A stretch of DNA of 64,000 bases, from contig CAJUQK010000009.1 of NCBI GenBank assembly GCA_910588205.1, positions 1 to 64,000 of the forward strand, in the 5' to 3' direction. Of this stretch, positions 50,300 to 58,985 are shown one piece after another; position 1 is the first letter of the stretch; each line of letters begins with the position of its first letter. The position numbers and the translations under genes are program-made. The notes beneath the pieces are model-generated. The model was not told where the DNA came from. It did no database searches and was given only the letters and a program-made list of their open reading frames with translations. Source of the DNA: an uncultured Eggerthellaceae bacterium (GTDB lineage: Bacteria > Actinomycetota > Coriobacteriia > Coriobacteriales > Eggerthellaceae).

Positions 50300-51676
50300 A
50301 TGGCACTCTGGTCAGGACGGTTCGAAGAGGGCGTGGATGCGTTCACGCAGCGGTTCGGTGCGTCATTGCCGGTGGATCAGGTGATGTATCGGCAAGATAT
50401 AGCTGGGTCGAAGGCCCATGCTGCTATGTTGGCAGATCAGGGCATCATCTCGCCAGGGGATGCCCAGGCCATTCGCGATGGTCTTGACGGCATCCAGACA
50501 GATATCGAAGCCGGTACGTTCACCTTCGACATCAACGACGAAGACATTCACATGGCTATAGAGCGGGCGCTGACGGAGCGCATCGGTAGTGCGGGAGCGC
50601 GGCTGCATACGGGGCGGTCCCGCAATGATCAGGTGGTTACCGACACGCGGCTGTTCGCGAAGGAGCGCTGTGCTGCGCTGTTGGCGGCGAACAAGGTGCT
50701 GCGGGAGGCGCTCATCAGCCAGGCGGAAGCGAACCTTCAGGTCGTCATGCCCGGCTACACCCATTTGCAGCATGCGCAGCCGGTCCTCTTCGCTCATCAT
50801 ATGCTGGCTTATACGTGGATGTTCACGCGGGATACCGAACGCCTTGAGGCGGCGATGCGGGCAGCGGATGCGTCCCCGTTGGGGGCGGCTGCGTTGGCGG
50901 GGACCACCTATCCCTTGGATAGGTTCGCCACCGCCGAAGCCCTTGGGTTCAGCCGTCCCATCCCCAATTCTTTGGACGCGGTGTCTGACCGGGACTTCCT
51001 ACTGGATTTGGTCTATGCGGCCAGCGTTTCCTGCATCCACCTGACGCGGCTCTGCGAGGAGTTGATCCTCTGGTCTAGCGCGGAGTTCGGGTTCATCACC
51101 CTCTCTGATTCCTATTCCACGGGCTCTTCCATCATGCCGCAGAAGAAGAACCCTGACTTCGCAGAGCTCATTCGCGGAAAAGCGGGGCGCGTGGTGGGGG
51201 ACCTGATGGGACTGCTCATGACGCTGAAGTCTCTTCCGCTGGCCTACAACAAGGACTTGCAGGAAGACAAGGAAGGCGCGTGGGATGCTGCCGACACGCT
51301 GGAGGATTGCTATCGGTGCGCTGCGGGGATGCTGGCGAACATGCAAGTGAGGCCGGAGGCTATGATGGTCCAGGCGCGCAAGGGTCACTTGGCAGCAACG
51401 GATGTGGCGGACTATCTGGCGAAGCGAGGGATGCCGTTTCGGCAGGCTCATGAGGTGGTTGGGCATCTGGTGTTGCTCTGCGAGAAGCGCGGGTGTAGCC
51501 TAGATGATCTGGCCTTGGAGGACTTCCAAGCAGAATCAGGGCTCTTCGAAGACGATATCGTGGAGGAGTTGGACCTGCGGCGCATCGTGGATGCGCGTAC
51601 CACCTATGGAGGTACGGCCACCGAAGCTGTTCGCCAACAGCTTCAGGAAGCGAAAGCCGCCCTCGGCCGACCGTAA
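50300..51676 (+). CDS. argH: argininosuccinate lyase
   Basis: A 458-residue fumarase/aspartase-superfamily enzyme that splits argininosuccinate into arginine and fumarate. It shows LHTGRSRNDQVVTDTRLF, the catalytic His region MPGYTHLQHAQPVLF and the superfamily signature GSSIMPQKKNPDFAELIRGK. ATG 50300 follows GAAGGGA; an upstream in-frame extension to 50267 lacks similarity. With argG it completes the last two steps of arginine synthesis, and both should share the attenuator. Confidence 0.95.
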   Translation: MALWSGRFEEGVDAFTQRFGASLPVDQVMYRQDIAGSKAHAAMLADQGIISPGDAQAIRDGLDGIQTDIEAGTFTFDINDEDIHMAIERALTERIGSAGARLHTGRSRNDQVVTDTRLFAKERCAALLAANKVLREALISQAEANLQVVMPGYTHLQHAQPVLFAHHMLAYTWMFTRDTERLEAAMRAADASPLGAAALAGTTYPLDRFATAEALGFSRPIPNSLDAVSDRDFLLDLVYAASVSCIHLTRLCEELILWSSAEFGFITLSDSYSTGSSIMPQKKNPDFAELIRGKAGRVVGDLMGLLMTLKSLPLAYNKDLQEDKEGAWDAADTLEDCYRCAAGMLANMQVRPEAMMVQARKGHLAATDVADYLAKRGMPFRQAHEVVGHLVLLCEKRGCSLDDLALEDFQAESGLFEDDIVEELDLRRIVDARTTYGGTATEAVRQQLQEAKAALGRP

Positions 51677-51741
51677 CACAGGGCGAACCCAGAGGACGGT
51701 TCTGGGTGTTAGCCAGTACCGTCCCCGTTGTTCTGTTCTTG

Positions 51742-52161
51742 TTACTGCTCTATTGGGCGCGTGTCATCAGAGATCCAGTCCACCCAGCTTCCGGCATAGC
51801 ATTGCTGCCCTGTGTACCCTTGGGATTCCAGAAGGTCGCAAGCCTCACGCGCAAGACCGCCGTCATAGCAGTAGACGATGAACTCATCTTGAGAATTAAG
51901 GTTTGCATCTGTGAACCCTTCGACAAAATATTCCGCAGTGTCGCGCAGGGATTCCTTCGCTTCGATGAGCTGAATGGAGATAGCGCCCGGAATACGACTC
52001 TCCTCGTACATGAACCCAGGACGCACGTCTACGAAGGGACGGACGGGAAGACGGAAATCGCGGTCAAGCGAGGAAAGAGTGACCCGGTCAGACCCCGTTT
52101 TTTCAAGAGGCCTGCGCGAAGGCCCGAACACGATGGCTCGGTTTTCCATAGGGGACGGCAT
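51742..52161 (-). CDS. rhodanese-like domain protein
   Basis: A 139-residue single rhodanese domain. It shows FVDVRPGFMYEESRIPGAI and the active loop VYCYDGGLAREACDLL, whose first Cys fits the catalytic position of sulfurtransferases, then YAGSWVDW. The loop CYDGGLA is close to the usual CxxGxRS, so activity is plausible, but the sulfur donor and acceptor are unknown. ATG 52161 has GGAGACGAC upstream. It is the last gene before the GC-rich element and converges on argH. Confidence 0.8.
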   Translation of the reverse strand: MPSPMENRAIVFGPSRRPLEKTGSDRVTLSSLDRDFRLPVRPFVDVRPGFMYEESRIPGAISIQLIEAKESLRDTAEYFVEGFTDANLNSQDEFIVYCYDGGLAREACDLLESQGYTGQQCYAGSWVDWISDDTRPIEQ

Positions 52162-52275
52162 GTCGTCTCCTATGAGGCTGTATGCTTCGGCACTCCAAGA
52201 ATGTCAGCGAGGGTGCGGGACCGCCCTGGAGCGCAGCTCGGCGAACGGCGTGAATGTCCGGGCGAGCGGACCCCT

Positions 52276-52752
52276 CTATTCCTCGCCGCCCTCCGCTTCG
52301 CATCCTTCGGCCTTGAGGGCCATGTCGAGGGCTGACAGCACGAAACGCTGCCCCTCGTCGGAAAGGTGCGAGAACCCGTCTGCGATCCTCTTGGCCCTCG
52401 CGGACCCCACAGAGCGCTCCCGGACGATCGACGTGGGACCCTTGAACGCATCGTCAGGGTCGATTCCGTAGATGCTGAGCATATGGAGCAGCACGTCCTT
52501 GGCCACATGGTTCCGTCCCGACTCCATGTTGTAGATGGCTTGTGCAGAAACCCTGAAGATGTCTCCGACCTCTTTGGCGGTCATGCCGCATTCCTTTCGA
52601 TACTTCTTTAAGTAAGCACCGATGACCTCATCGCTCAGTTCGACGCCCACATGCTTGGGATATCTCTCCACGCATTCTCCCTTCTCCGCCCATAGCGTGC
52701 CGATGTGTGTTTTACGCTCAAACAAATGATAACAAAAGTGGCTTCTTTTCAT
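52276..52752 (-). CDS. XRE-family helix-turn-helix regulator
   Basis: A 158-residue DNA-binding protein, likely a repressor at the edge of the conjugative element. The HTH spans about residues 55-100 (YLKKYRKECGMTAKEVGDIF, SAQAIYNMESGRNHVAKDVL), followed by SIYGIDPDDAF and an unrecognised C-terminal half. ATG 52752 was chosen (GGGTGG upstream); a 43-codon longer frame has no support. It diverges from the HTH gene at 52868 across 115 nt, the usual layout for a repressor and the operon it controls. Confidence 0.75.
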   Translation of the reverse strand: MKRSHFCYHLFERKTHIGTLWAEKGECVERYPKHVGVELSDEVIGAYLKKYRKECGMTAKEVGDIFRVSAQAIYNMESGRNHVAKDVLLHMLSIYGIDPDDAFKGPTSIVRERSVGSARAKRIADGFSHLSDEGQRFVLSALDMALKAEGCEAEGGEE

Positions 52753-52867
52753 CCGACCACCCGCTTTGCACTCGCATATCGTTTTGGGTGAGGGGGCGCT
52801 GAATAAAACCTGCGCGCACCCTCGCAAGCAACTGAAACCGAGAACGCGAGCCAAGGGGGAGTGAAGG

Positions 52868-53137
52868 ATGAGCGGCTGCATGGCATCTGTCGATTACAGG
52901 CCTCTGGCCGAGCGCATGGGCGAACTTCGCTGTGATGTGAAGGAGGTCGCACGCGCCGCCGACGTCCCTTTGCCACGGGTCTTGGAGCTGATGGGGTGGG
53001 ACGTGCATCGAAGGTCCGGTGCCGCCGCCGACATCCTGGACGGGAACCAGCTCGTTCGCGTGAGCGCCGCCCTCGGCGTGCCCCTGGGCGAGGTCATCGT
53101 CTTTGCCCGTGACGCCTCTGGTGATGAGGGCCGATGA
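52868..53137 (+). CDS. small helix-turn-helix-like protein
   Basis: An 89-residue protein that looks like an XRE-type HTH: RPLAERMGELRCDVKEVARA, VPLPRVLELMG, then LVRVSAALGVPLGEVIVFAR. The family is not certain. SD GGGGGAGTGAAGG precedes ATG 52868. It opens the plus-strand transfer operon and its stop overlaps the next ATG. Confidence 0.6.
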   Translation: MSGCMASVDYRPLAERMGELRCDVKEVARAADVPLPRVLELMGWDVHRRSGAAADILDGNQLVRVSAALGVPLGEVIVFARDASGDEGR

Positions 53138-53355
53138 GCCTCACGGCAAGGGAGCGCTTCGACCGGCTCCCGAACTTCGTCTCCGTGGATGAGGCGGCTG
53201 CCTTCCTCGGGGTGTCCCGCGACACGGTGTACGGCTACTACCGCCGAGGCCTGCTCAAGGGTTTCCGCACCAACGGCTCCACGGGCCGCTATCGGATCAA
53301 CAAGGACTCGCTCGGGATCCTCGCCAACATCCCCCGCGACGACGAGGAGAGGTAG
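53134..53355 (+). CDS. MerR/excisionase-type HTH protein
   Basis: A 73-residue protein with the compact winged HTH of the excisionase/MerR group: FVSVDEAAAFLGVSRDTVYG, then YYRRGLLKGFRTNG and GRYRINKDSL. In mobile elements such proteins act as excisionases or transfer-operon activators; either is possible here. It overlaps the upstream gene by 4 nt (ATGA). Confidence 0.75.
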   Translation: MSLTARERFDRLPNFVSVDEAAAFLGVSRDTVYGYYRRGLLKGFRTNGSTGRYRINKDSLGILANIPRDDEER

Positions 53356-53360
53356 GACGC

Positions 53361-54488
53361 ATGGCCGCTGAAGAGGAGATGGTATCGCTCATCTCGACCA
53401 CCCCCGTCAAGGCGCTCGGCTCTGCGGCGGACATCGTCGTCCAGCTGCTGCGCTTCTTGAACGACACGCACATCAGCTCGGCCACCGGCCGTGTGGTGAA
53501 GGGCGTCTCCGGTGCCGCGGCATCCGCAGGCAAGGGGGCCTACAACGCCGCCACGCGCGGCATCGAGGGCCTCGGCCGCGAGGGCACCGTGTCCATGCAT
53601 GTGCTCCGGCGCGTCGCAGACGAGGCGGGCATCGACTCGCGCCTCGTCCCTGTGCCCAGGGACTTCATGGGGGCGCTCGCCAAAGAGCACAACCTGGACG
53701 ACGACGCCATGTGGTCGGTGGTCAAGAAGCGCCTCACCGAGGCGGGCATCATGCACGCGGTCGTGCGGACCTCGGACGGCACGCTCGGCGTGCAGGTCCT
53801 CTCCGGGTGCCAGTCCGGCGTCGCGGCCTGCCTGGACCAGCTCAAAGGCGGCCTCAATGCCGCGCTCGCGGACATCGGCACCGAGGGTCAGATAGCGGCG
53901 GCGGCCCGCGAGCGGATCCGCACGGATGTCTCGGGTCCCTATCCTGAGTCCTTCCGCTACCTCGACAGCGACTTCTCTCGAGACAAGGTGCTCTCAAGCG
54001 ACCTCGGTCGCGACGCCTGGAGCGCCAAGCGCTCCATCGACGGCCAAGCCTACACGCAGTCGGTCTGGCTCGATGACGCCGGTCGCGGCTGCTACCGCCT
54101 CGTCGGCAGCAAGGTCGGCGTCATCAAGGAGGACAACGGCATCGGCTCGGCCGACGAGGCCATCGAGGAGGCGGTGTGCGTATCGGGGGACTACCTGAGC
54201 GCCTATGCGCGCGAGCACGCGCTCATGGTCGAGAAGGCCCGCGCCATGGAGGCGGAGGGGGCCACCATAAAAAAACGCGCAGCCGCGCAGAAAGACAGCG
54301 AGAGCGCGGGGGTCTCGCGCGGCGTGCCGACACCCGCTGCATCCGGTTCAAGGACCTCCGTTCAGCGAAGCCCGGACACGGTCAAGGCGAGCGCGGCCGA
54401 GGCGCTGGCGAAGCAGCGCAAGGCCCAGAAGAAGGCTGAGCCCAAGGCCGCCCCCAAGAAGAGCCCTGCGAACGGAAGGAGCCTTTGA
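53361..54488 (+). CDS. PcfB-like (DUF3801) conjugation accessory protein
   Basis: A 375-residue protein. The first ~170 residues have the look of PcfB/DUF3801 proteins that accompany VirD4 coupling ATPases in Gram-positive conjugation (HISSATGRVVKGVSGAA, then a mixed alpha/beta part with MHVLRRVADEAGI, LKGGLNAALADI). The C-terminal ~100 residues are basic and Lys/Ala-rich. ATG 53361 follows GAGAGGTAGGA. The stop overlaps the ATG of virD4. PcfB helps dock the relaxosome to the coupling protein in pCF10; the same role here is inference. Confidence 0.6.
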   Translation: MAAEEEMVSLISTTPVKALGSAADIVVQLLRFLNDTHISSATGRVVKGVSGAAASAGKGAYNAATRGIEGLGREGTVSMHVLRRVADEAGIDSRLVPVPRDFMGALAKEHNLDDDAMWSVVKKRLTEAGIMHAVVRTSDGTLGVQVLSGCQSGVAACLDQLKGGLNAALADIGTEGQIAAAARERIRTDVSGPYPESFRYLDSDFSRDKVLSSDLGRDAWSAKRSIDGQAYTQSVWLDDAGRGCYRLVGSKVGVIKEDNGIGSADEAIEEAVCVSGDYLSAYAREHALMVEKARAMEAEGATIKKRAAAQKDSESAGVSRGVPTPAASGSRTSVQRSPDTVKASAAEALAKQRKAQKKAEPKAAPKKSPANGRSL

Positions 54489-56533
54489 TGGGACGCATCC
54501 TCTGGTGGGTCGCCTGGACCGTCCTCGGCGGTGCCGCGGCAGGCCAGCTCGCCGCACGCCTTTGCCAGTGGCTCGTGGAGCACCCTCTCGCCATCGGTGC
54601 CGAGAGCTGGGACATCTCGGAGCTGGCGTCCTTCGTCGCCTCCGACCCCCTCGCCATCGCTCCGGGCTATGCCGGGGTCTTCTGGGTCGGCTTCGCCGTG
54701 ATCGCGCTGGTGGGCCTCGGGACCTATGACTACGGCGGACGCAGGCGCGAGGCGCGCGCCCTCAAGGACAAGGAGTACGGCGAGGCCGCCTGGGCCACCA
54801 TGGCCGACATCCGCCTCTTCGCCCACGACTCGCTCGTTCGCAAGATCCCTGTGCGGCTGCCGAGGCGCTGGCAGGAGCGGCGTGCCATGGCCGCCCGCGA
54901 CCCCAAGGGCTTCCTGCGTGGCCTGCTCGGGATGAAGGAGAAGAAGCCCAACCCCGTGCCCGCATGGCTCGACGACATGGCAGACGACAACATCCTCCTG
55001 TCCGAGACCTGCGCGCTCCAGCTCTCCAAGATCCCCGACCCCGCCATCGAGCGCAACAAGCACGTCTACATCCTCGGCGGCTCCGGTTCGGGAAAGACCT
55101 TCAACTACGTCGGACCGAACCTGTTGCAGCTGAACAGCTCCTATGTGATCACCGACCCCAAGGGCGACACCTTGAAGCAGTACGGGAACTTCTTCTTGCA
55201 GAACGGCTACACCCTCAAGGTGGTCAACACCAAGCCCGACGAGCTGGCGCTCTCCATGCGCTACAACCCGCTGCTCTACATCACCGATGCCACCTCGATC
55301 ATCCAGATCGTGAACCTGCTCATCGCCAACACCACGAGCAAGGAGGCGAGCCAGGGCAACGACTTCTTCGTGAAGGCGGAGACCCAGCTCTACATGGCCC
55401 TCATCGGCTACCTCCATTACTTCTGGGCGGACAACCCGGAGTACCGCACCTTCAACGAGATGGTCAACCTCCTCCAGATGGCCAAGGGCGACGACCCGCA
55501 GAACGCCGTCTCCCCGCTCGACGTCATCATGCTCGGGTGCGACGGCTTCGACGACTCCTACGTGGACTTCGTCCTCAAGAAGTACGGCGGTGACCGCGCG
55601 CGGGCCGAGGCGTCGGACGAGTGGTTCGTCATCAAGCAGTACAAGGGCTTCAAGTCGACGGCGGGGTCCCCTGAGACCGAGGCGAGCGTCATCGCGTCAT
55701 GCAACGTGCGCATGGCACCCTTCTCCGTGGGCGCGGTTAAGGACTTCTTCGCCACGGACGAGACCGACCTGCGCACGATCGGCGAGGAGAAGACCGCCTT
55801 CTTCCTGATCATGTCCGACACGGACTCCACCTTCAACTTCATCCTGGCGATGCTCCTCTACCAGCTCTTCGACATCAACACCGCCATCGCCGACAAGAAC
55901 CCAGGCAGCCACTGCACCATCCCCATCAACTGCATCCTCGACGAGCTTGCCAACATCGGCGAGATCCCCGACCTCGACAAGAAGATCGCGACCCTGCGCT
56001 CGCGTTGGATCAACCTCCACTGCATCCTCCAGTCGGCCACACAGCTCAAGAAGCTCTACAAGGACAACGCCGACATCATCGAGGGCAACTGCGACACCAC
56101 GCTCTTCCTCGGCCGATGCGACCCTGAGACCAACAAGAAGGTCTCCGAGCGCCTCGGCAAGACCACGGTCGTCGTGAGCAACCGCAGCGAATCCCACGGG
56201 CGGCAGGGGTCGTGGTCGGACGCCGAGTCGCGCATCGGCCGCGACCTGATCTCGGCCGCCGACCTCGGGAGCAACCCGGATGTCTTCGCGGGTGACGAGT
56301 GCATCGTGATGATCAAGAACGCCCGTCCCTACAAGGACTACAAGTACCGCACCTTCGACCACCCACGCTACCGGCAGCTGCGCCAAGCAGGCGAGTTCGA
56401 CCTCGCTACGTGGCGCGACGAGTGCGCCTACGCCGCGCGCCTCGCCGAGATCGAGGCCATCGAGGAGATGGAGCGCTCACGCGACGCCTGGGAGCGGCAG
56501 TTCGACGGCTGGGTGATGGAGAGGGTCGCATGA
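54488..56533 (+). CDS. VirD4/PcfC-type coupling ATPase
   Basis: A 681-residue type IV coupling protein that delivers the relaxase-DNA complex to the secretion channel. Two N-terminal membrane helices (about 5-25 and 55-80) precede the ATPase: ILGGSGSGKTFNYVGPNLL (Walker A), ITDPKGD and NCILDELANIGEIPDLDKKI (Walker B), with STAGSPETEASVIASC between. ATG 54488 has GGAAGGAG upstream and overlaps the preceding stop; its own stop overlaps the next ATG. Confidence 0.93.
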   Translation: MGRILWWVAWTVLGGAAAGQLAARLCQWLVEHPLAIGAESWDISELASFVASDPLAIAPGYAGVFWVGFAVIALVGLGTYDYGGRRREARALKDKEYGEAAWATMADIRLFAHDSLVRKIPVRLPRRWQERRAMAARDPKGFLRGLLGMKEKKPNPVPAWLDDMADDNILLSETCALQLSKIPDPAIERNKHVYILGGSGSGKTFNYVGPNLLQLNSSYVITDPKGDTLKQYGNFFLQNGYTLKVVNTKPDELALSMRYNPLLYITDATSIIQIVNLLIANTTSKEASQGNDFFVKAETQLYMALIGYLHYFWADNPEYRTFNEMVNLLQMAKGDDPQNAVSPLDVIMLGCDGFDDSYVDFVLKKYGGDRARAEASDEWFVIKQYKGFKSTAGSPETEASVIASCNVRMAPFSVGAVKDFFATDETDLRTIGEEKTAFFLIMSDTDSTFNFILAMLLYQLFDINTAIADKNPGSHCTIPINCILDELANIGEIPDLDKKIATLRSRWINLHCILQSATQLKKLYKDNADIIEGNCDTTLFLGRCDPETNKKVSERLGKTTVVVSNRSESHGRQGSWSDAESRIGRDLISAADLGSNPDVFAGDECIVMIKNARPYKDYKYRTFDHPRYRQLRQAGEFDLATWRDECAYAARLAEIEAIEEMERSRDAWERQFDGWVMERVA

Positions 56534-57072
56534 GCGGCACGCAGGAGAAGAGAGGTGATGCATCAATGAAAGGCTTCGTCGTCCGCATCGTGCCCGCAGA
56601 GCTTCCGGATTTCCACACCCTGGCCGACCTGCGCGCCTTCTGCTCGACCGTCCTCATCGACGGCAGCCCGCGGGGCGGCAACACGGTGCGGCCCGCGCAC
56701 CGCAACCTCATGCAGGCGCTCTGCGGGTTCGTGCACTTCTTCCCGCCCTACCGCTCCCGCCAGAACCTCGGCGAGGTCCTTCTGCTCCTCGACGAGATCG
56801 ACGCGCCCGTGACCCCGGACATGAGCCACATGGACTACCTCATGAGCGAGTACTCCATCTGGCTCGGAGGGGACGGCGTGCCGAAGGAGGCCGCCTCGGT
56901 GCTCACGTGGTGGTCCGACTTCCGGGCGCAGACCGCGCGATCGGAGCTGGCGGTGCCCGAGGCGAGGCGCGTCATCGGTGGGGCGATCCGACGTTTCATG
57001 CGCCTCTACGGCTTCGACCCCGACGACGCGGTGACCGTCGGGTGCGCTACCGACCTCATCTGCCCGCGATAG
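56530..57072 (+). CDS. conserved-looking hypothetical protein of the transfer operon
   Basis: A 180-residue soluble protein of unknown function. No signal peptide or membrane helix is seen. It is rich in aromatic and acidic residues (VHFFPPYRSRQNLGEVLLLL, MDYLMSEYSIWLGG, FMRLYGFDPDDAVTVG). The start is ATG 56530 (overlapping the virD4 stop) or ATG 56566, where AGAGAGGTG gives a better SD. Its place between virD4 and the Maff2-like gene suggests an accessory role. Confidence 0.6.
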   Translation: MSGTQEKRGDASMKGFVVRIVPAELPDFHTLADLRAFCSTVLIDGSPRGGNTVRPAHRNLMQALCGFVHFFPPYRSRQNLGEVLLLLDEIDAPVTPDMSHMDYLMSEYSIWLGGDGVPKEAASVLTWWSDFRAQTARSELAVPEARRVIGGAIRRFMRLYGFDPDDAVTVGCATDLICPR

Positions 57073-57101
57073 ACCACACGACCACACAGCAAGGAGACCT
57101 C

Positions 57102-57320
57102 ATGGCGTTTTTCAACCAGCTTCTGACCTTCCTCGGCAACGTCGCCGTCTTCGGCGGCGGCATCCTGGCCGCCGTCGGCATCATCCGTTGGATCTCCGGC
57201 GGCAAGAGCCACGATGCGCAGGAGCAGCAGGGCGCGGTCTGGATGATCGCCCTCGGCGGTGCCACGGCGGCCATCGGGGGAGCCATCGCGAGCGGCATCC
57301 TCCAGTTCCCGACGCTCTAG
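57102..57320 (+). CDS. Maff2-like small membrane protein (VirB2-like position)
   Basis: A 72-residue protein starting MAFFNQLLTFLGNVAVFGGG, with two membrane helices (about 5-28 and 47-68) around a polar loop with DAQEQQGAVWM. This matches the Maff2 family found just upstream of the VirB6-like gene in Tn1549-type conjugative elements, a position and size like the VirB2 pilin. SD AAGGAG precedes ATG 57102. Confidence 0.8.
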   Translation: MAFFNQLLTFLGNVAVFGGGILAAVGIIRWISGGKSHDAQEQQGAVWMIALGGATAAIGGAIASGILQFPTL

Positions 57321-57330
57321 CGGGCTGCGC

Positions 57331-58518
57331 ATGACTTCCTGTCTCTCGATGCCGACCACGACCAGCACCAGGACGCCGCGCCGCTGGCTGCCCGCGCTCC
57401 TCATGGCCATCGCCGTCGCCCTGGCCCTCGCCGCGTCCATGGCCATGCCCACCGTCGCCCTGGCCGACAGCCCCGTGACGTCCGAGGATGCCCCTGACCG
57501 TACCTGGAACGGACCGGATGCCAACGCCGACGAGGAGAGCCCGGACGACATCGGCGACAAGCCCATGTACAAGACCGTCGTCAAGGCGGGAAACCTCTTC
57601 GAGTCGGTGGCCGGGATCGGCACGTCGATGGGCAAGGCCCTCTACGACATCCTCGCCAACGGTGCCGACCTCTGCGCCATGACGGCCGGGCTCGTCATGT
57701 CGAACATCGGCGTGGACGGGCTCTTCGGGTCGTTCTCCACGGGGGACTGGGTCGGCGTCTACCGCGCCTGCGTCGCGGTGGCCGACCGCGCCGTCATCCC
57801 CATTGCCACGGGATTCCTCGGGCTCCTCATGGTGGCCGAGCTGATCGCGTTCGCTAAGGACGGGGCGTCGGGCCGTGGCCGCGACGACCTCTGGGGGAGC
57901 TACCTGTTCATCGTCGTCAAGTACATGATTATCCAGACCCTCATCACCAACATCACCCTCGTCATGGCCGGGATCTACTCGCTGGTCGCCGAGATCGGCA
58001 ACTTCATGGTGGGCACCTTGGGCATGGCGGGCACCCTGTCGGGAGGCAACTGGGGAGTCCTCCAGGCGGTGGACGCCGCCCTCACCTCCATCACCTACGA
58101 CCAGGGTGCGGGGGCGGCCCTGCTCGTCCTCCTCGTGGCCCTCGTGTCGATGTGCACCTGCGTGCTCACCTACATCTACGTCCAGGTGGTCTTCGTGATG
58201 AGGATGTTCGAGCTGTACGTGCGCACCGCCTTCGCGGCGTTCCCGGCCGTGATGTGCGCCTCGCGCCAGACGCGCGACGGCGGGATCCGTTACTTCAAGA
58301 AGTACGCAGGCTGCTGCCTACAGGCCCTCATCGTCGTCCTCGTCATCTCGCTGGGGGGCCTGGTCATGCAGATCTGCGGGAGCATCCGCACCGTCACGAC
58401 CGGCAACGTCGTCGCTGACCTCGTGATCGCGGCGGTGCCTCCCCTGGTGGGGGCCCTTGCGATGTTCATGATGGTTAAGCAGTCCCGCGAGTTCGCCGAC
58501 CAGCTCGTCGGCGCGTAG
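57331..58518 (+). CDS. VirB6/TrbL-like polytopic conjugation protein
   Basis: A 395-residue membrane protein. A basic start and hydrophobic segment (LPALLMAIAVALALAASMAM) form a signal sequence ending near TVALADS; an acidic loop follows, then about six membrane helices such as VIPIATGFLGLLMVAELIAF, SMCTCVLTYIYVQVVFVM and ALIVVLVISLGGLVMQICG. It fits the VirB6/TrbL channel component in element order (Maff2, VirB6-like, PrgI, VirB4). Start is ATG 57331 or the in-frame ATG 57349. Confidence 0.75.
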   Translation: MTSCLSMPTTTSTRTPRRWLPALLMAIAVALALAASMAMPTVALADSPVTSEDAPDRTWNGPDANADEESPDDIGDKPMYKTVVKAGNLFESVAGIGTSMGKALYDILANGADLCAMTAGLVMSNIGVDGLFGSFSTGDWVGVYRACVAVADRAVIPIATGFLGLLMVAELIAFAKDGASGRGRDDLWGSYLFIVVKYMIIQTLITNITLVMAGIYSLVAEIGNFMVGTLGMAGTLSGGNWGVLQAVDAALTSITYDQGAGAALLVLLVALVSMCTCVLTYIYVQVVFVMRMFELYVRTAFAAFPAVMCASRQTRDGGIRYFKKYAGCCLQALIVVLVISLGGLVMQICGSIRTVTTGNVVADLVIAAVPPLVGALAMFMMVKQSREFADQLVGA

Positions 58519-58533
58519 GAAGGGGTCCTGTCC

Positions 58534-58932
58534 ATGATCGAGATCGTCCTGCGCGACGACATCCGCAAATACGAACCCAAGCCGTTCTTCGGCATGACGG
58601 GCCGCCAAGTGGCTTCGATCGCTGCGGCAGCGTGCGTGTCGGTGCTCCTGTACCTGGCCCTCGCCCTGTGGCTCGGCCTGCCCCAGACGCTCGCCCTCTG
58701 GGCGGTTATGGCCGTGGGCGGAGCGGTGGCCTTCGCGGGCCTCGGGACCATCAACGGCCTCAAGCCCGAGGTCTGGTGGGAGCTGCACCGGAGGGAGCGG
58801 GCCATGCCCGCCATCGCGGTGTACCGCTTCCCACACTTCGAGGCGGTGCCTGGAGCGAAGGGGAAGCGACGGCGGCTCACCCGCGCCGACCGCCGCGCCC
58901 TGAAAGCCGAGCGCTCGGAACTCGAAGCCTAG
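58534..58932 (+). CDS. PrgI family (VirB3-like) conjugation protein
   Basis: A 132-residue protein with the PrgI pattern: a short N-terminal region with DDIRKYEPKPFFGMTGRQ, two close membrane helices (SIAAAACVSVLLYLALALWL and TLALWAVMAVGGAVAFAGL) and a basic C-terminus. PrgI/VirB3 proteins accompany VirB4 in the inner-membrane part of the channel, and virB4 is the next gene. SD GAAGGGG lies upstream. Confidence 0.85.
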   Translation: MIEIVLRDDIRKYEPKPFFGMTGRQVASIAAAACVSVLLYLALALWLGLPQTLALWAVMAVGGAVAFAGLGTINGLKPEVWWELHRRERAMPAIAVYRFPHFEAVPGAKGKRRRLTRADRRALKAERSELEA

Positions 58933-58985
58933 CAAGACCTTCCCCTGGAAAACCCGACCATGACGAAAGGTGCGTGAGCGCCCAT

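Noticed and set aside
51706..52335. Plus-strand frame opposite the rhodanese and XRE genes
   Set aside because: A short hydrophobic start is followed by sequence antisense to a good rhodanese domain; no SD.
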